64,000 nucleotides of DNA. It comes from Phoronis australis. Taxonomy: Eukaryota; Phoronida; Phoronidae. Shown piece by piece: positions 13,401-23,273 of this stretch (within the stretch, counting starts at the first letter, position 1; each line of letters starts with the position of its first letter). Position numbers and translations under genes: made by a program. A model generated the notes under the pieces. It made no database searches. It had not been told where the DNA came from and worked only from the letters and a program-made list of their open reading frames with translations. Location of the stretch: assembly GCA_002633005.1 (NCBI GenBank), contig NMRA01000239.1, positions 1 to 64,000 of the forward strand, read 5' to 3'.

Positions 13401-16400
13401 CGCAGAAAACAACGGAATTTATTGTTTTAAAGCTCTGGTTAAAGCTAATAATGTCTTAAAGTTTATTCCATTCAACATTTTTCCAAAACCTGTGTTTTTC
13501 GGTCGTAAAAACGACAATGTGTTTTTACCTTCATAAGGCTTAACACGAATCAGCGAAGCAAAATATTAACTTAATCTTCCAAACTACAGGACAGCGGCCT
13601 CTAGCGACCACTTGGCACAATTCTATATGTTTCCGTAATAACTATGGTTTTTGTGTTAGGATTTTTGTTCGTGGTAACATTTTTGAGGAGGTAGGTAAGG
13701 GTTTGCGTCGTGGCAAGATTTCTACGGCCCGTGGTTTGAATCTGACTCCGTTGTACGTAGTGATCATTCTTTTGAGAGCTGATGAACAAAATATCTCTCG
13801 TAGAACTGCCAAGCTTATTATAAAATTCTCAAACAGTAATAGCACGGGAAGTCAGTGCATTAAAAGTTCTTATCAGTTCTGACTCAAACTTTAAATAATC
13901 AAGTTAATGTCTCAAAAGATTGTTTACATGAAAACCATGTTACCCTAATTCAGTCATTAGAAACTCAGCGTGCTCCTACAAATACACAATGGTTGCTTGA
14001 AATAACGTCCTGGGATGCGTACGGAAAATGCGATTGGGCAAACATTTTGACGTCATTCAACGTTGGCCATTTGTTTTGCGGTTTACTCAGCGTCGTTTGT
14101 CCTATGAATAATTGAACCAATCAAAAAGTTACAGTGGAGCTGGCTATAATTCACGAGAGTCCCTATCTTTGCGCTTTATTCGTGTTCTTCCAACATCCGG
14201 TTACATGAGATAAGCGCAAGTGATTTTAATAGAACGATCACTGTTACGTCAGTGACTGCCCTTTAGCTCTCCAATCATTAAAGAAGTCATTAGATTTCAA
14301 ACAAACGTGTATTAAAGGATTCATATAGTCTACCTGTCTAGTGTCACCGACAAATTCGGTGCCTAATAGGATATGAACCGGGCATGCCGCAATTTGAGTT
14401 ACTTATTAGCTTGTCTGCAAAATCTCTTTCGTTGGTTATCAAAATGTTTTTCAACTCCGCTCAAACAAACTCCCCTATGGCCAAATTACTGATGCTTGCT
14501 TCATAAAAAACGATTTTGCACGAATGAATGCACTTATATTCAACTGCTATAACCTCAAATAGTTTGAGGTAGATCTGCAAAGTTCCATTCCGCCAGGTGT
14601 AGTGAACACACGCCTGGACCCTCGATCATTCTGACAAAAAATGACTGTTTCCTCGTGTCTTAGAACATGGAAAACATAGTTTTGCATCGTAGCGAGCTAC
14701 TTTAAAGAATATTATATAGAAAAATAACCATTAACATCGTTTCCGGCTCATTTATTTAACTTTCAGGGTGCTACAGTTAAGAGTCGTCGTTTACACATTT
14801 TAAACGTTCTTGGAATTTAATCTTGTAGGATTTGACATTTTTGGAAACTGCGTTTACAGTGGTCGTTGTTGACTAGCGTTTTCATTGTGTTGGTCGTTGA
14901 GGTCAAACGCTAAATCTCATAGAAACTAACAAGCCCTGTAATCCGTGTCTTTCGAATGTTACTATTATTAGTATTTTGAAAATGGAGATGTTAGAACATA
15001 AGAATGTGTCAAAACATGTTAGGGGTTAAATGCACGGAAAAACATAAACACCATACGGCTACAAACTTCTGGAATTTGTTTGTTCTGATTGGTTGTGTCA
15101 TTCCATTGGAATTTTTAAGCGTTACATTGATTCCATTTTCATAAAATGATATTAAAAGAAAAGAACGATCTCGTAGAGCAAAGCAAATACCTTACAAACC
15201 TATTCATGTAGCTGTCGACGTGCTTTACGTATGATCATATCTATTACCTGCGGCACGTGTGCAATTCACAGCTGATAGCTAATTACTTTAGCCAATGTGG
15301 CAGTGTGTCTTATTCGCTGATACATACGAAGGTATTACGCAATTAACTTCTCGTCGTTGTTGCCCCTTCATGTGGATTGTTGTAGATTTCCCAACGATAA
15401 CCGCTTACCAGTTTTTATGTAAAACATTACATGTATGTATAGCGAACATGTGGAGTTTTCTTTGTTAGCTCAGTCTTTCTTAAAATATGTTCATGAACTC
15501 TTGGAAGTTTACATGATAAGTGTTTCATAATCATTAGCAGCCATTTATTTTTACATTTTGCTTGACTCAGTTGAAAACAAATAACATTTTTGTCTTTCCA
15601 GTTGTTATTTTCTCCATGACAACCAGAAACAGTGGTACGAAACAGGGAAATGTACCGTCATCGACCTCGGTCACAAACCGTGGCTAAGTCCGGGACACAG
15701 GTGTTACTTGATAACCAATTGTCCTAAGGGTAGGTATAACTGCTCAATTGACTCAACTAAAATTGAAAAAATTGACTTTCTATAAATACAATTACTGCGC
15801 CTCGAGAAATTATTCTGAGATACCCGTGAACGCTTGAAGTATATAAATAGGTAACTGAACCTTTAAGTATTCTTTACGAGACCCCACGAAAAACAGGTTC
15901 CTCACCCGTCGGCTATTTTACACGGTCATTGCTTGTTTCAGATAATTATGAAATTCCATAGAAACCGACAAGTTTGTAAACAAATTCGCATGACACATCG
16001 TGCGTGTCTGCAAGATTCGTGGCGGTCCACGGATCTAACAAAAGTGCTAAAGCATAAGACCGTTAACACTTTAACATCATCTCAATCCTCGGTCTCTGCA
16101 CGACGTGGTAAACTCGTTGGAGTCCTACCCGTTGGCAACCAATTAACTCTAATTTTTACCCACGAATGCCTTGGGTTACAACATGTTACGACTCCGCTCA
16201 TTTCTTTGGTCGCTTGTCACTTCCTCGATTCCTTCGCACTTTTTAACGCACCCTGCTTTTTGTTTTCACTCTTCATAATGAAACTATCATAAATCTGACT
16301 GGCTCATTCTTCAGGAAGAAAATCGTAATGTTCGCAAATAAGCCGCCGGTGAAACCAGACCTGTTGATTTGTCAATATCTTATTAGATTCTTTGATGATT

Positions 16401-19400
16401 CTGCTTGGTCTGAACAAAACTCGTCATGAATACGTTTTCTTTATACTTGGAGGCTCCAGAACTTTTTCAACATGTAAACAATAATACAAATACCACGAGG
16501 AAATTTTACCTCACATTGTAACAATTGTTTCTTTAAATTTGGGCTAAGGAAAAGATGCTTCTTTATTTCTTGCTACTTTCTACATTTCACCAAAGTTTTT
16601 CTGTTTTAAACGCACGCCGAATAATCTTTTCCTTTTTAATTTACGTTGCTTTCAGTTCCTTTTTATTGGCGTCAGTTCAGCATAAGTTTGTTTACTGCAT
16701 CTGTAGACGACTTTCAAGGGTTTTGTGTTGTTTTGTCCAACAGGGTTCATGAAGCACATTTCATTTTAGCACTGACAGGTTTTTTCTTTGGCAACATATC
16801 TGACGACAGCAACGTCACCACTTGAGCTGGTGCAGTCAACATCCTGGCCACTTTGCATTCACTCAACCGCGTCGGTCACGGAGTGTTTTCAATTGTCAGT
16901 TGAAGGGACTAAGCAACAATAGTTACGGTGGCTCCAAGCTTACAAGAGTTTTTCCCTGAAATTTGCAAATTTTCACTGTTTTGAAATGTATACAGAACGA
17001 GTATTACATCAAACCAAAAGAAAGCCAATAACGAAAACGATGTTCCTGATTCAATAATCGAGTACCTTCGTTAACAGGGTCATGTAGTCCTTTAAGTAGT
17101 TACTAGAACAATCAATTTTCATCCATGAAACCAGTGGCGGATTTAGGGGGTGAGCAAGGGGGCCATGACCCCCCATAAAATTCTTCCAGATTCCATTTGG
17201 CAGTTCGAGAGTGCTAATGTCTGACGGACAAAGTCCTGGCTGATACTCTGCTCTGCCTCACCCCCAACCCCCTCAAACTCAAAATCCTGTATCCGCCCCT
17301 GGAAACCACTTATATTTGAAATCGTTATTGTGCACAAAATAGTACAAGAACCCTCTCGCCACCAGTTCCCCTTCACCTCCCTGCCAGTCACGAATCTCGC
17401 CCAACACCCTCCCCCGGTCGCCACCTATTCCACACCCTTCCCCCCAGATGGATGACTTTCGTTACTCAACATTCTTGTAACAAATTATTCGATCCTGTTC
17501 TAAATCGAGGTTACAAAGTTTTACACAGTTTACTTGTGCAATTAAATACCTCCCGAGTACCTCATGCTCCTTTAAATACCTCACGAGTACCTCATGCTTG
17601 GGTTGACACAGATTCCGACCTCGAGGAGATTTCAGTGATCATTGTAGGGAATTTTTAGCTCTAGTGAGGGAATTTCTCTTGATTGTTAAATGTTTTCCAG
17701 AGAGGAAAGAGGCCGATATTCGACAACAAAATCGAGACATCCAGAACCTCTAATCCGTGTACACGTGAAGTCCTCCACGAGACCTTTTTTTCCTGAATAA
17801 TCATGTCTTTCAAGTGCCAGCCACACCTAGAAGAAGCAACGCAGACGTGTAGGATCTGTCTACTTTTCACTGAAATTACCGACTTCCACAAACGTGAAAT
17901 TTATTGTGCGAAACTTACAAATGTTTTTTTTCCTTCTATTAAATGTGACTGTCTGTGAAAAAGTATTTTATTTAGGCCTTTCAGCCCAAGAAGTTGGCTT
18001 TATAAAATGAACACTTTAACAGTCCGACACTCGACAGCTCAAATCGCTCGGCTTATGAGATCCTAGGAAATTTCCAGACGACGACAACGACGCCCTTTGG
18101 TAGCTCATAGACTAAATGTCTTGAGCGAACATTTTCACATTTGAAAAAGTTACTGTGATCTTCTTCAAAAGGAGTTTTTTAGAAAGCTTCACATGACTCA
18201 CTGGCTCTTCTTCCGTAAACAGAATGTGTCCCCCACCCACACCCCAAAAATTTATTGTAGCACGGATTGAAACTAAGACGTTAGAGCCATGGTAACGAAG
18301 GTAGTTGGTTATCTTTAGTTTGACAATGTTGTCTCTAATCATCACCATCAACAATTAGTTCAATAGACAAGAGTATACGGCGAAATAAATATACATTGTA
18401 CTGGCTCAAAAATGCTTGAATATTAACGAACTATTTAAAGGTTCACACTCCGCACTTGAAGTGAACTGAGTAGGGTTTTTGTAGAGTTTTCTGGGTGTAC
18501 ATGTAGTGTGAGCAGCATTGGACACACTGAGAAAGCGTGAGAGCCACGGTGATGTGATTCGTATCAAAACAACGACCAAAACAAAAGGTGATTCGAGCAG
18601 GGTTCTAATGCTTCTGAACTTGAGAGGCGTCGGTACACAACAAAACTATTGCTTTGCACGTCTTTAAAACAAGTTTAAACACCGTTATGGACATGGCTAT
18701 CTTTGTTTCAGCATGCACAGACAAGCACAACATCACGCGCCCTATCGGCAGTAACTGGAGGGAAGGTTTCAACGCGTGCCAGTGCAACTATCCTCAACGC
18801 CTATATTCCACGTCGGCCTACTCGCTATCTCGATCTTATCCGAAATGGCCGCCTGTTTCCAAGTGCACTTTTGACGGTAAGCTAAATTGTATAGTGGCTA
18901 TGAAAGGACATAAACATTTTTTCCAAAGTCGATCGCTCGACTTATCAAAAAATAAACTCTTATGTCCACCGTAGAATTGCAGCCAGTGTTGTACTCATGC
19001 CTGACATGTTATGAATCCCTAAGTCACACACGAGCTTTGTTTTGGTCATATGCTGAGTTGTACCTTATTACCCGGAAGTGAATACCACAGCCTTTTAATC
19101 CTTTATAAGCGGCCTTGGCCTTATAGCTTGGGTCATTTGCATTGTGGCGTGAATAAACGCATTAATTTAAATATAAGTTTGTTTTTTGTTTTATTTATTC
19201 AATATTTTATGGAATGATAGTATTCAGGCAATATATTATAATCTTAGACATTGCGTAATATTTTGGTCATGACTGATTGCCAAAAACCAAGGAAAATGAG
19301 AATTGGACTTTCAAATGAAATAACGGTGTTGCCTATAAGGCCATGGGTAACACGGTAAGTAGGATTTATGATCTGGTTACTCAAAATGTTTCATGAATAT

Positions 19401-19820
19401 ACCGCGAGAATATTGATTCATGTGACTAATTGATTATAGAATAATGTATGATTATATTCTACTGCGTTGGTTTACGGCTGCATACATCTAGTAACACAGT
19501 AACATCGAATGGACTCATTTCTGAGCGTCACTTTTGCAATTCGGTTTCTGTTTTGTGCAGGATGTCAAGCAAGTGTCGATGGGAAGGTCTTAAAAGTTCC
19601 TCTCGGTAGGTCATTTACTGACGACAGGGGGCATGACTGTCAGTGTGTGGAAGGCGAGTCATCTGTGACGGACGATGCACCGGATTACAGTATAAAATGT
19701 TCTGCTGGGAAGAAAAAGTCGAGGCGTAATCATTTATTAGTACAAATTCTAATGACAAAAACTAAACCGGAGCCAGAATTTGACAAAAGAAAAAAGTTCC
19801 GTGGATCAGATGGAGACTGA
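10325..19820 (+). CDS. Secreted three-module cysteine-rich protein, beta-microseminoprotein-like (4 exons)
   Basis: Exons 10325-10416, 15602-15729, 18712-18876 and 19561-19820 join in phases 2, 1 and 1 to give 214 residues ending in TGA. Residues 1-19 (MHILVWLLTLFGACTRVRA) are a signal peptide. The mature part has 12 cysteines in three modules: C32-x15-C48-x16-C65-x5-C71; C75-x20-CxC(96,98)-x26-C125; C130-x24-CxC(155,157)-x17-C175. Module 1 starts SCYF and has KC and then a DLGHKP segment, as at the start of beta-microseminoprotein; module 2 (RPIGSNW then CQC) and module 3 (KVPLGRSF then CQC) fit the family's C..D..G....PI.S.W....C.C pattern. The tail after C175 is basic (GKKKSRR) then charged, and has no cysteine. 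Vertebrate members have about 94 mature residues, so this protein is enlarged. Function is unknown; it is presumably extracellular. A single-domain VWC-type protein is the main alternative. Confidence 0.72.
10417..15601 (+). other. Intron 1 of the secreted protein
   Basis: A 5.2-kb intron (GTACGA...TTTCCAG). It contains TTA/TTG simple sequence around 10636, one unresolved base with a short CA run at 11081-11099, and frames of up to 154 residues on the minus strand (10951-11415 and 11554-11985). Those frames read as random sequence without family resemblance. No nested gene is supported. Confidence 0.6.
11081..11099. repeat. CA run next to a single N
   Basis: An unresolved base at 11081 abuts a short (AC)n tract. 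The N probably marks a merge or a read through a polymorphic microsatellite. Confidence 0.8.
15602..15729 (+). CDS. Exon 2 of the secreted protein: cysteine module 1
   Basis: The acceptor TTTCCAG/T completes Ser31 and begins SCYFLHDNQ; the donor is CCTAAGG/GTAGGT, phase 1. It encodes residues 31-73 with Cys 32, 48, 65 and 71. The 15-residue gap between the first two cysteines equals that in beta-microseminoprotein. Confidence 0.75.
17132..17301 (+). mobile_element. hAT-like MITE, copy 1
   Basis: A 170-bp element runs from CAGTGGCGGAT to ATCCGCCCCTG, that is, imperfect 11-bp terminal inverted repeats differing at one base. It is flanked by the 5-bp direct repeat GAAAC (17127-17131 and 17302-17306). 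Shared internal sequence (CAGATTCCATTTGGCA, AACTCAAAATCCTG) links it to the copies at 27938 and 59269. It has no coding capacity. The CAG...CTG ends and 5-bp duplication fit the hAT5 type described in animals. Confidence 0.85.
17542..17598 (+). repeat. 30-bp direct duplication
   Basis: A segment (TTAAATACCTC.CGAGTACC then TCATGCT) occurs twice with a 30-bp period. It is a local tandem duplication in intron DNA. Confidence 0.8.
18712..18876 (+). CDS. Exon 3 of the secreted protein: cysteine module 2
   Basis: Acceptor TTTGTTTCAG/CATGC, donor TTGACG/GTAAGC; both ends are phase 1, so the module is symmetrical and could be duplicated or skipped without shifting frame. It encodes residues 74-128: C75-T-D, R-P-I-G-S-N-W, then C96-Q-C98 and C125. 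Confidence 0.75.
18877..19560 (+). other. Intron 3 of the secreted protein
   Basis: A 0.7-kb AT-rich intron (GTAAGC...TTTTGTGCAG). No repeat or nested feature was seen. Confidence 0.65.
19561..19820 (+). CDS. Exon 4 of the secreted protein: cysteine module 3, basic tail and stop
   Basis: Acceptor TTTTGTGCAG/GATGTCAAGC, phase 1. It encodes residues 129-214 with C130, VDGKVLKVPLGRSF, C155-Q-C157 and C175, then a GKKKSRR basic run that could be a prohormone-convertase site. A low-complexity charged tail ending GSDGD precedes TGA. An ATTAAA poly(A) signal lies 15 bases past the stop. Confidence 0.75.
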
Positions 19821-19834
19821 AATTTGAAAGTTCT

Positions 19835-19840
19835 ATTAAA
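19835..19840 (+). terminator. Probable poly(A) signal (ATTAAA)
   Basis: ATTAAA lies directly after the stop codon of the secreted protein gene. No better AATAAA lies within the next few hundred bases; use of this site is inferred from position. Confidence 0.35.
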
Positions 19841-21262
19841 ATCAATCTTTCCGTTGGCAAGAGAAAGTGTGGTGTATTTATCAAACAAATTGGTCACATT
19901 GCCATAATTATAATTTGTGTTTTCGTTATCGAGGAGAGCCTGGAATTCATGGATAAAAGTTGGAAAACTATGGGAATATATTTAAATATGAAGATTTTGA
20001 TCCAGGCGATGTTGTACTCCATAACTAAGTTCAGACTGAGTGGTGAAAACGCTAGCATTTTAGCCAGACGGCGAGCTGTACGCAAAGGTCTCATTTTCAC
20101 CAGCAGTTTATTTGTTTCCAAAAAACCCCCCAAATAGAAAATTGGTAGCAAAACACGTACACTCTGGGCCATAATGCAACGATTTACAAAATCCATTTTA
20201 CCTTGCGCGCGAGTGTGAAGTAAGCGATCTGACTGCAAACGTCATTGCTCGCGAAAACACCACCGGTTTTAAACTGAAGTAACTCAAACTGCCAACAAAA
20301 GTGACACTTGCAGCCATTCACATCACTGATGTTTTTGCTGCTTCCGAAATTTCAAGGGAAACTGCTAACTTATTAGCAAGTTTTATAAACATGGATACTC
20401 TAGATCTTCGACACCATTTTTTATTTTAAGTACATGTACATGATGAACAAGATGTTGTTATTAGACAATTATTAATCTTTGCTAGTGGAATCTAGTTATT
20501 TATTGTTTATTTATTTGTTTTGATGTGAAGATAGGAACACGTTGCTAATGAGTTGCCCAGATAAAGCTTGTTTCAGTTCACTATGGCACACAGAAGTGTG
20601 GTATATAACATTGACCGACGTTACTCGTAGTTCGGATATAGTTTTGATTGTTTCTTTTTATAAAATCAAAATTGAAAAGTACCCAATAACTTTCTGACAC
20701 CCGCAATGCCTGTATCCTCGTCTTAGTTAGTGAGACGCGATCGCACACGCGATCGTCTGTCCAATCCTGATTAGGAGCTTAATTAGTTTCATCGATTTAA
20801 AAGCTCTTTTACTGGTGATGAAATACTCAGGTCACTGGAATCTAATTTAATGGATAAAACCCAGTGTATAGGGTTTTTTCGTGTTCCTGGTTCAGTTTTG
20901 CCAGGTCAGTTCATTTGAGTTCGTTGCTGTGCAGATATTAGTAGGTATTATGATTGTCAAAAGTCTATGGTTTATGTGATGTCACAATGTGTAACTTAAT
21001 GTGTAACTTGAAATAAATTCGCTGATAATTTATTATCCAATATTCAAACGTAATTCTCTATTTGCGAACACTGCATTACACACCAGGCGACCATCACTGA
21101 TCGGAAACAGCAAAGATAACAGGACACCTGGCAAACTTAAAGATAATCGCTGATTTGTCTTTACATTTTTCAAATGGAAAAAAAAAACAGTTAAACGGCA
21201 AAACTGTGATTGCATAATCAGCCGATGGGTGGCTAGTATTTCATTTCACTAGTATTTCTTTT

Positions 21263-21330
21263 CACGTCACGACCATAATACTATGTAAAATATATGCAAA
21301 TTGACCCCGCCCCCAATGTACGCCTACGAT
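21263..21330. promoter_or_regulatory. Possible promoter element cluster (octamer, GC box, CCAAT)
   Basis: Within 70 bases lie CACGTCACG (CRE-like, about 21264), the octamer ATGCAAAT (21294-21301), a GC box CCCCGCCCCC (about 21305) and CCAAT (about 21314). About 50 bases further on are a TATAAAT motif (near 21363) and an ATG. Octamer plus CCAAT plus GC box is the arrangement of many animal promoters, but no downstream gene could be recognised on either strand. Confidence 0.2.
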
Positions 21331-22179
21331 TGTAGGCCGCGAACCCATTTTTGGAGAAACAGTTATAAATCTCCATGGTTTGTGCGATTTTCCAAAGCGG
21401 GGCTTGGACGGTGAGAAACAGAACATGCTGCTTTTTAACGTGACTGTCTTACCAACAAAATACATAGCAACCATGGTTATCGGTAGAACATTACACAATG
21501 GTGAGGTTGTCGTTTCCATGACGACGGAACTATTCTTGACGTTGCCGCTGTCGCCGCGCCACCGCCGCCATCATACATACTTCAGACAAATTTAGTCTCA
21601 CACGGGGTAATCTATAATGAATGTTTACAAATATTTTTTGTTCAAAAATAAAACATCAAAAGAATAGCACTTCAGTAAACATTTGTTTCCGCGGAAAGGC
21701 ACGGTGTGACATTCTTCAGACGACGAAGGTTGCAAATAATCGCTTCTGTTAAAAATCGAGCGTTTGTGAAAGGGTTCCAAAACCTACTCATGAATTATAG
21801 GAACTAGGGGAGAATTTTACTCCACATAATAGACTCAGTGGGACGAATGCGGTGATTGCTCAAATCACGGGTTTCCACGGGTCAGTAGTAGTGGCTGTGA
21901 TTTTACCAGGACATTGGATGTGTTTGTACGAAACATAAGGCCAAAGAAAGCAGCAGAATTGCTTCTGCAGTTTGCGCCTTTTTGAAAATCAGTGCTTGTA
22001 GTCGTTAATATTTTCAAAGAGAAAACTCTCCTTTATGCCAGATGAAATGGGTCGGCATCCGTTCATTTCCCTAGCGTTATCTAATACAACGTGAAATGGG
22101 TCGGGCCTCTGATTCGAGCTGTGATGAGCTGGTTTCAAACCGAATCGTTCAAAGACCAGAACTGTTACGCTATTTTTTC

Positions 22180-22760
22180 CTTTAAAGTGACATAGAACGT
22201 GAAAACAGACTATATCTCATTAATGAAAGTGGTTCTCTGCCAATGAAACAGAAATCAAACTGTTCATTAAGCATTCTTACGGTTTGTTTGTAAAGATTTT
22301 GGATTTCTGTTGATGCCAAAGCATTTTCCTTTAGTTTCAAAATTCAAAAAACGCTCGTCAGTTTGTCGATTTTTCTCCCACAAGGCAAAGCACGTTCTTG
22401 TGGCAAGACGTAGACGTTGCACGTGTCCCTTACATGCAAAACGTGACCTTTGCCCTTTGATATAAACAAAACTATGGTGATTTCAAGCAGCAGCCAGTCT
22501 GACTTCTTTGAGCTCATTGGTACATCTGTATGATTGGGGGCGGAGACTTTGAAAATCGGATCTAAACGAAAAAGTTTACATTTCGTCTGTGTTTCAAAAA
22601 TAGTGAATCTGAAGATTTTTTTCTAGAAATTCTTGCAATATTTAAAGTGAATAACTCTCCAGTTAGCAACTCCCAGAAGTTGATTTGTCACAATCTGTTT
22701 TAAATATATTTTTACGAGTTTTCCCTCCCATCCCTCTTTAATGGTGGCGATAAAAATAGA
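22180..22760 (+). repeat. Dispersed repeat family B, copy 1
   Basis: About 550 bp align collinearly, with many substitutions and indels, to 53560-54070. Shared landmarks are GTTCTCTGCCA, TTTCTGTTGAT, AAGCATTTTC then TTTAGTTTC, ATGACCTTTG-like sequence and TTTCAAAAAT. The extended similarity in non-coding DNA indicates an ancient mobile element; no ends, inverted repeats or frame are recognisable. Confidence 0.65.
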
Positions 22761-23203
22761 ACGTTCAATGAAGGGGTCGCTGTTTTCCAACAGGGTTCAT
22801 ACCAATGCTGTTATAAAATGCTTAAAAGAAACGTACTAGACAAATAATTTGCTCAGACAGTATGCTAATGACTTGGAATTAGCAAGAAAGTCAAACAACA
22901 GCAATAACAATAACACTAAAACAATAATAACAATGAAAACAACAACATAAGAGTGTCATGACTAGTCGTTAAAATGTCATGATATACTGGGTTCATAGCG
23001 TTATCGCCTATGTAACTTGGCCCTCTGTGTAGCGGCCCCTGACCGGATGGTGAAGGAGGGGTTTGAGAAAGAGAAATTCGCACCTGCTCGTTCAACAGCT
23101 TGTTGCATCGGTCACCGCCACTTCACACCGAAAGACAAGTTTATACCGACTTATAATAGACGGTGTCAGTTTTCATCTTCATTGGTCAGTGACAGTAGAA
23201 GCA

Positions 23204-23273
23204 AGGATCGTTCATATACTCACACGCTCCATACTTCCACTTGGTCTCAACTAGCTCGGGGTTGGGCCAGGCA
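23204..23273 (-). CDS. Weak candidate exon, minus strand
   Basis: Read on the minus strand, a possible acceptor (CTTCCCAG) is followed by a frame coding AWPNPELVETKWKYGA and a strong donor consensus GTGAGTAT. Without splicing it reads on to CEYMNDPCFYCH and a stop. The peptide looks protein-like, but no partner exon was found. It may be the remains of an exon or chance. Confidence 0.12.

Larger units (their letters stand above)
15730..18711 (+). other. Intron 2 of the secreted protein
   Basis: A 3.0-kb intron. It carries a complete hAT-like MITE at 17132-17301 and a 30-bp direct duplication at 17542-17598. A 119-residue frame at 15933-16292 shows no family features and is taken as chance. 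Confidence 0.6.

Noticed and set aside
15933-16292. 119-residue frame in intron 2 of the secreted protein
   Set aside because: No motif, no promoter and no convincing exon ends; it also conflicts with the well-supported splice from 15729 to 18712.
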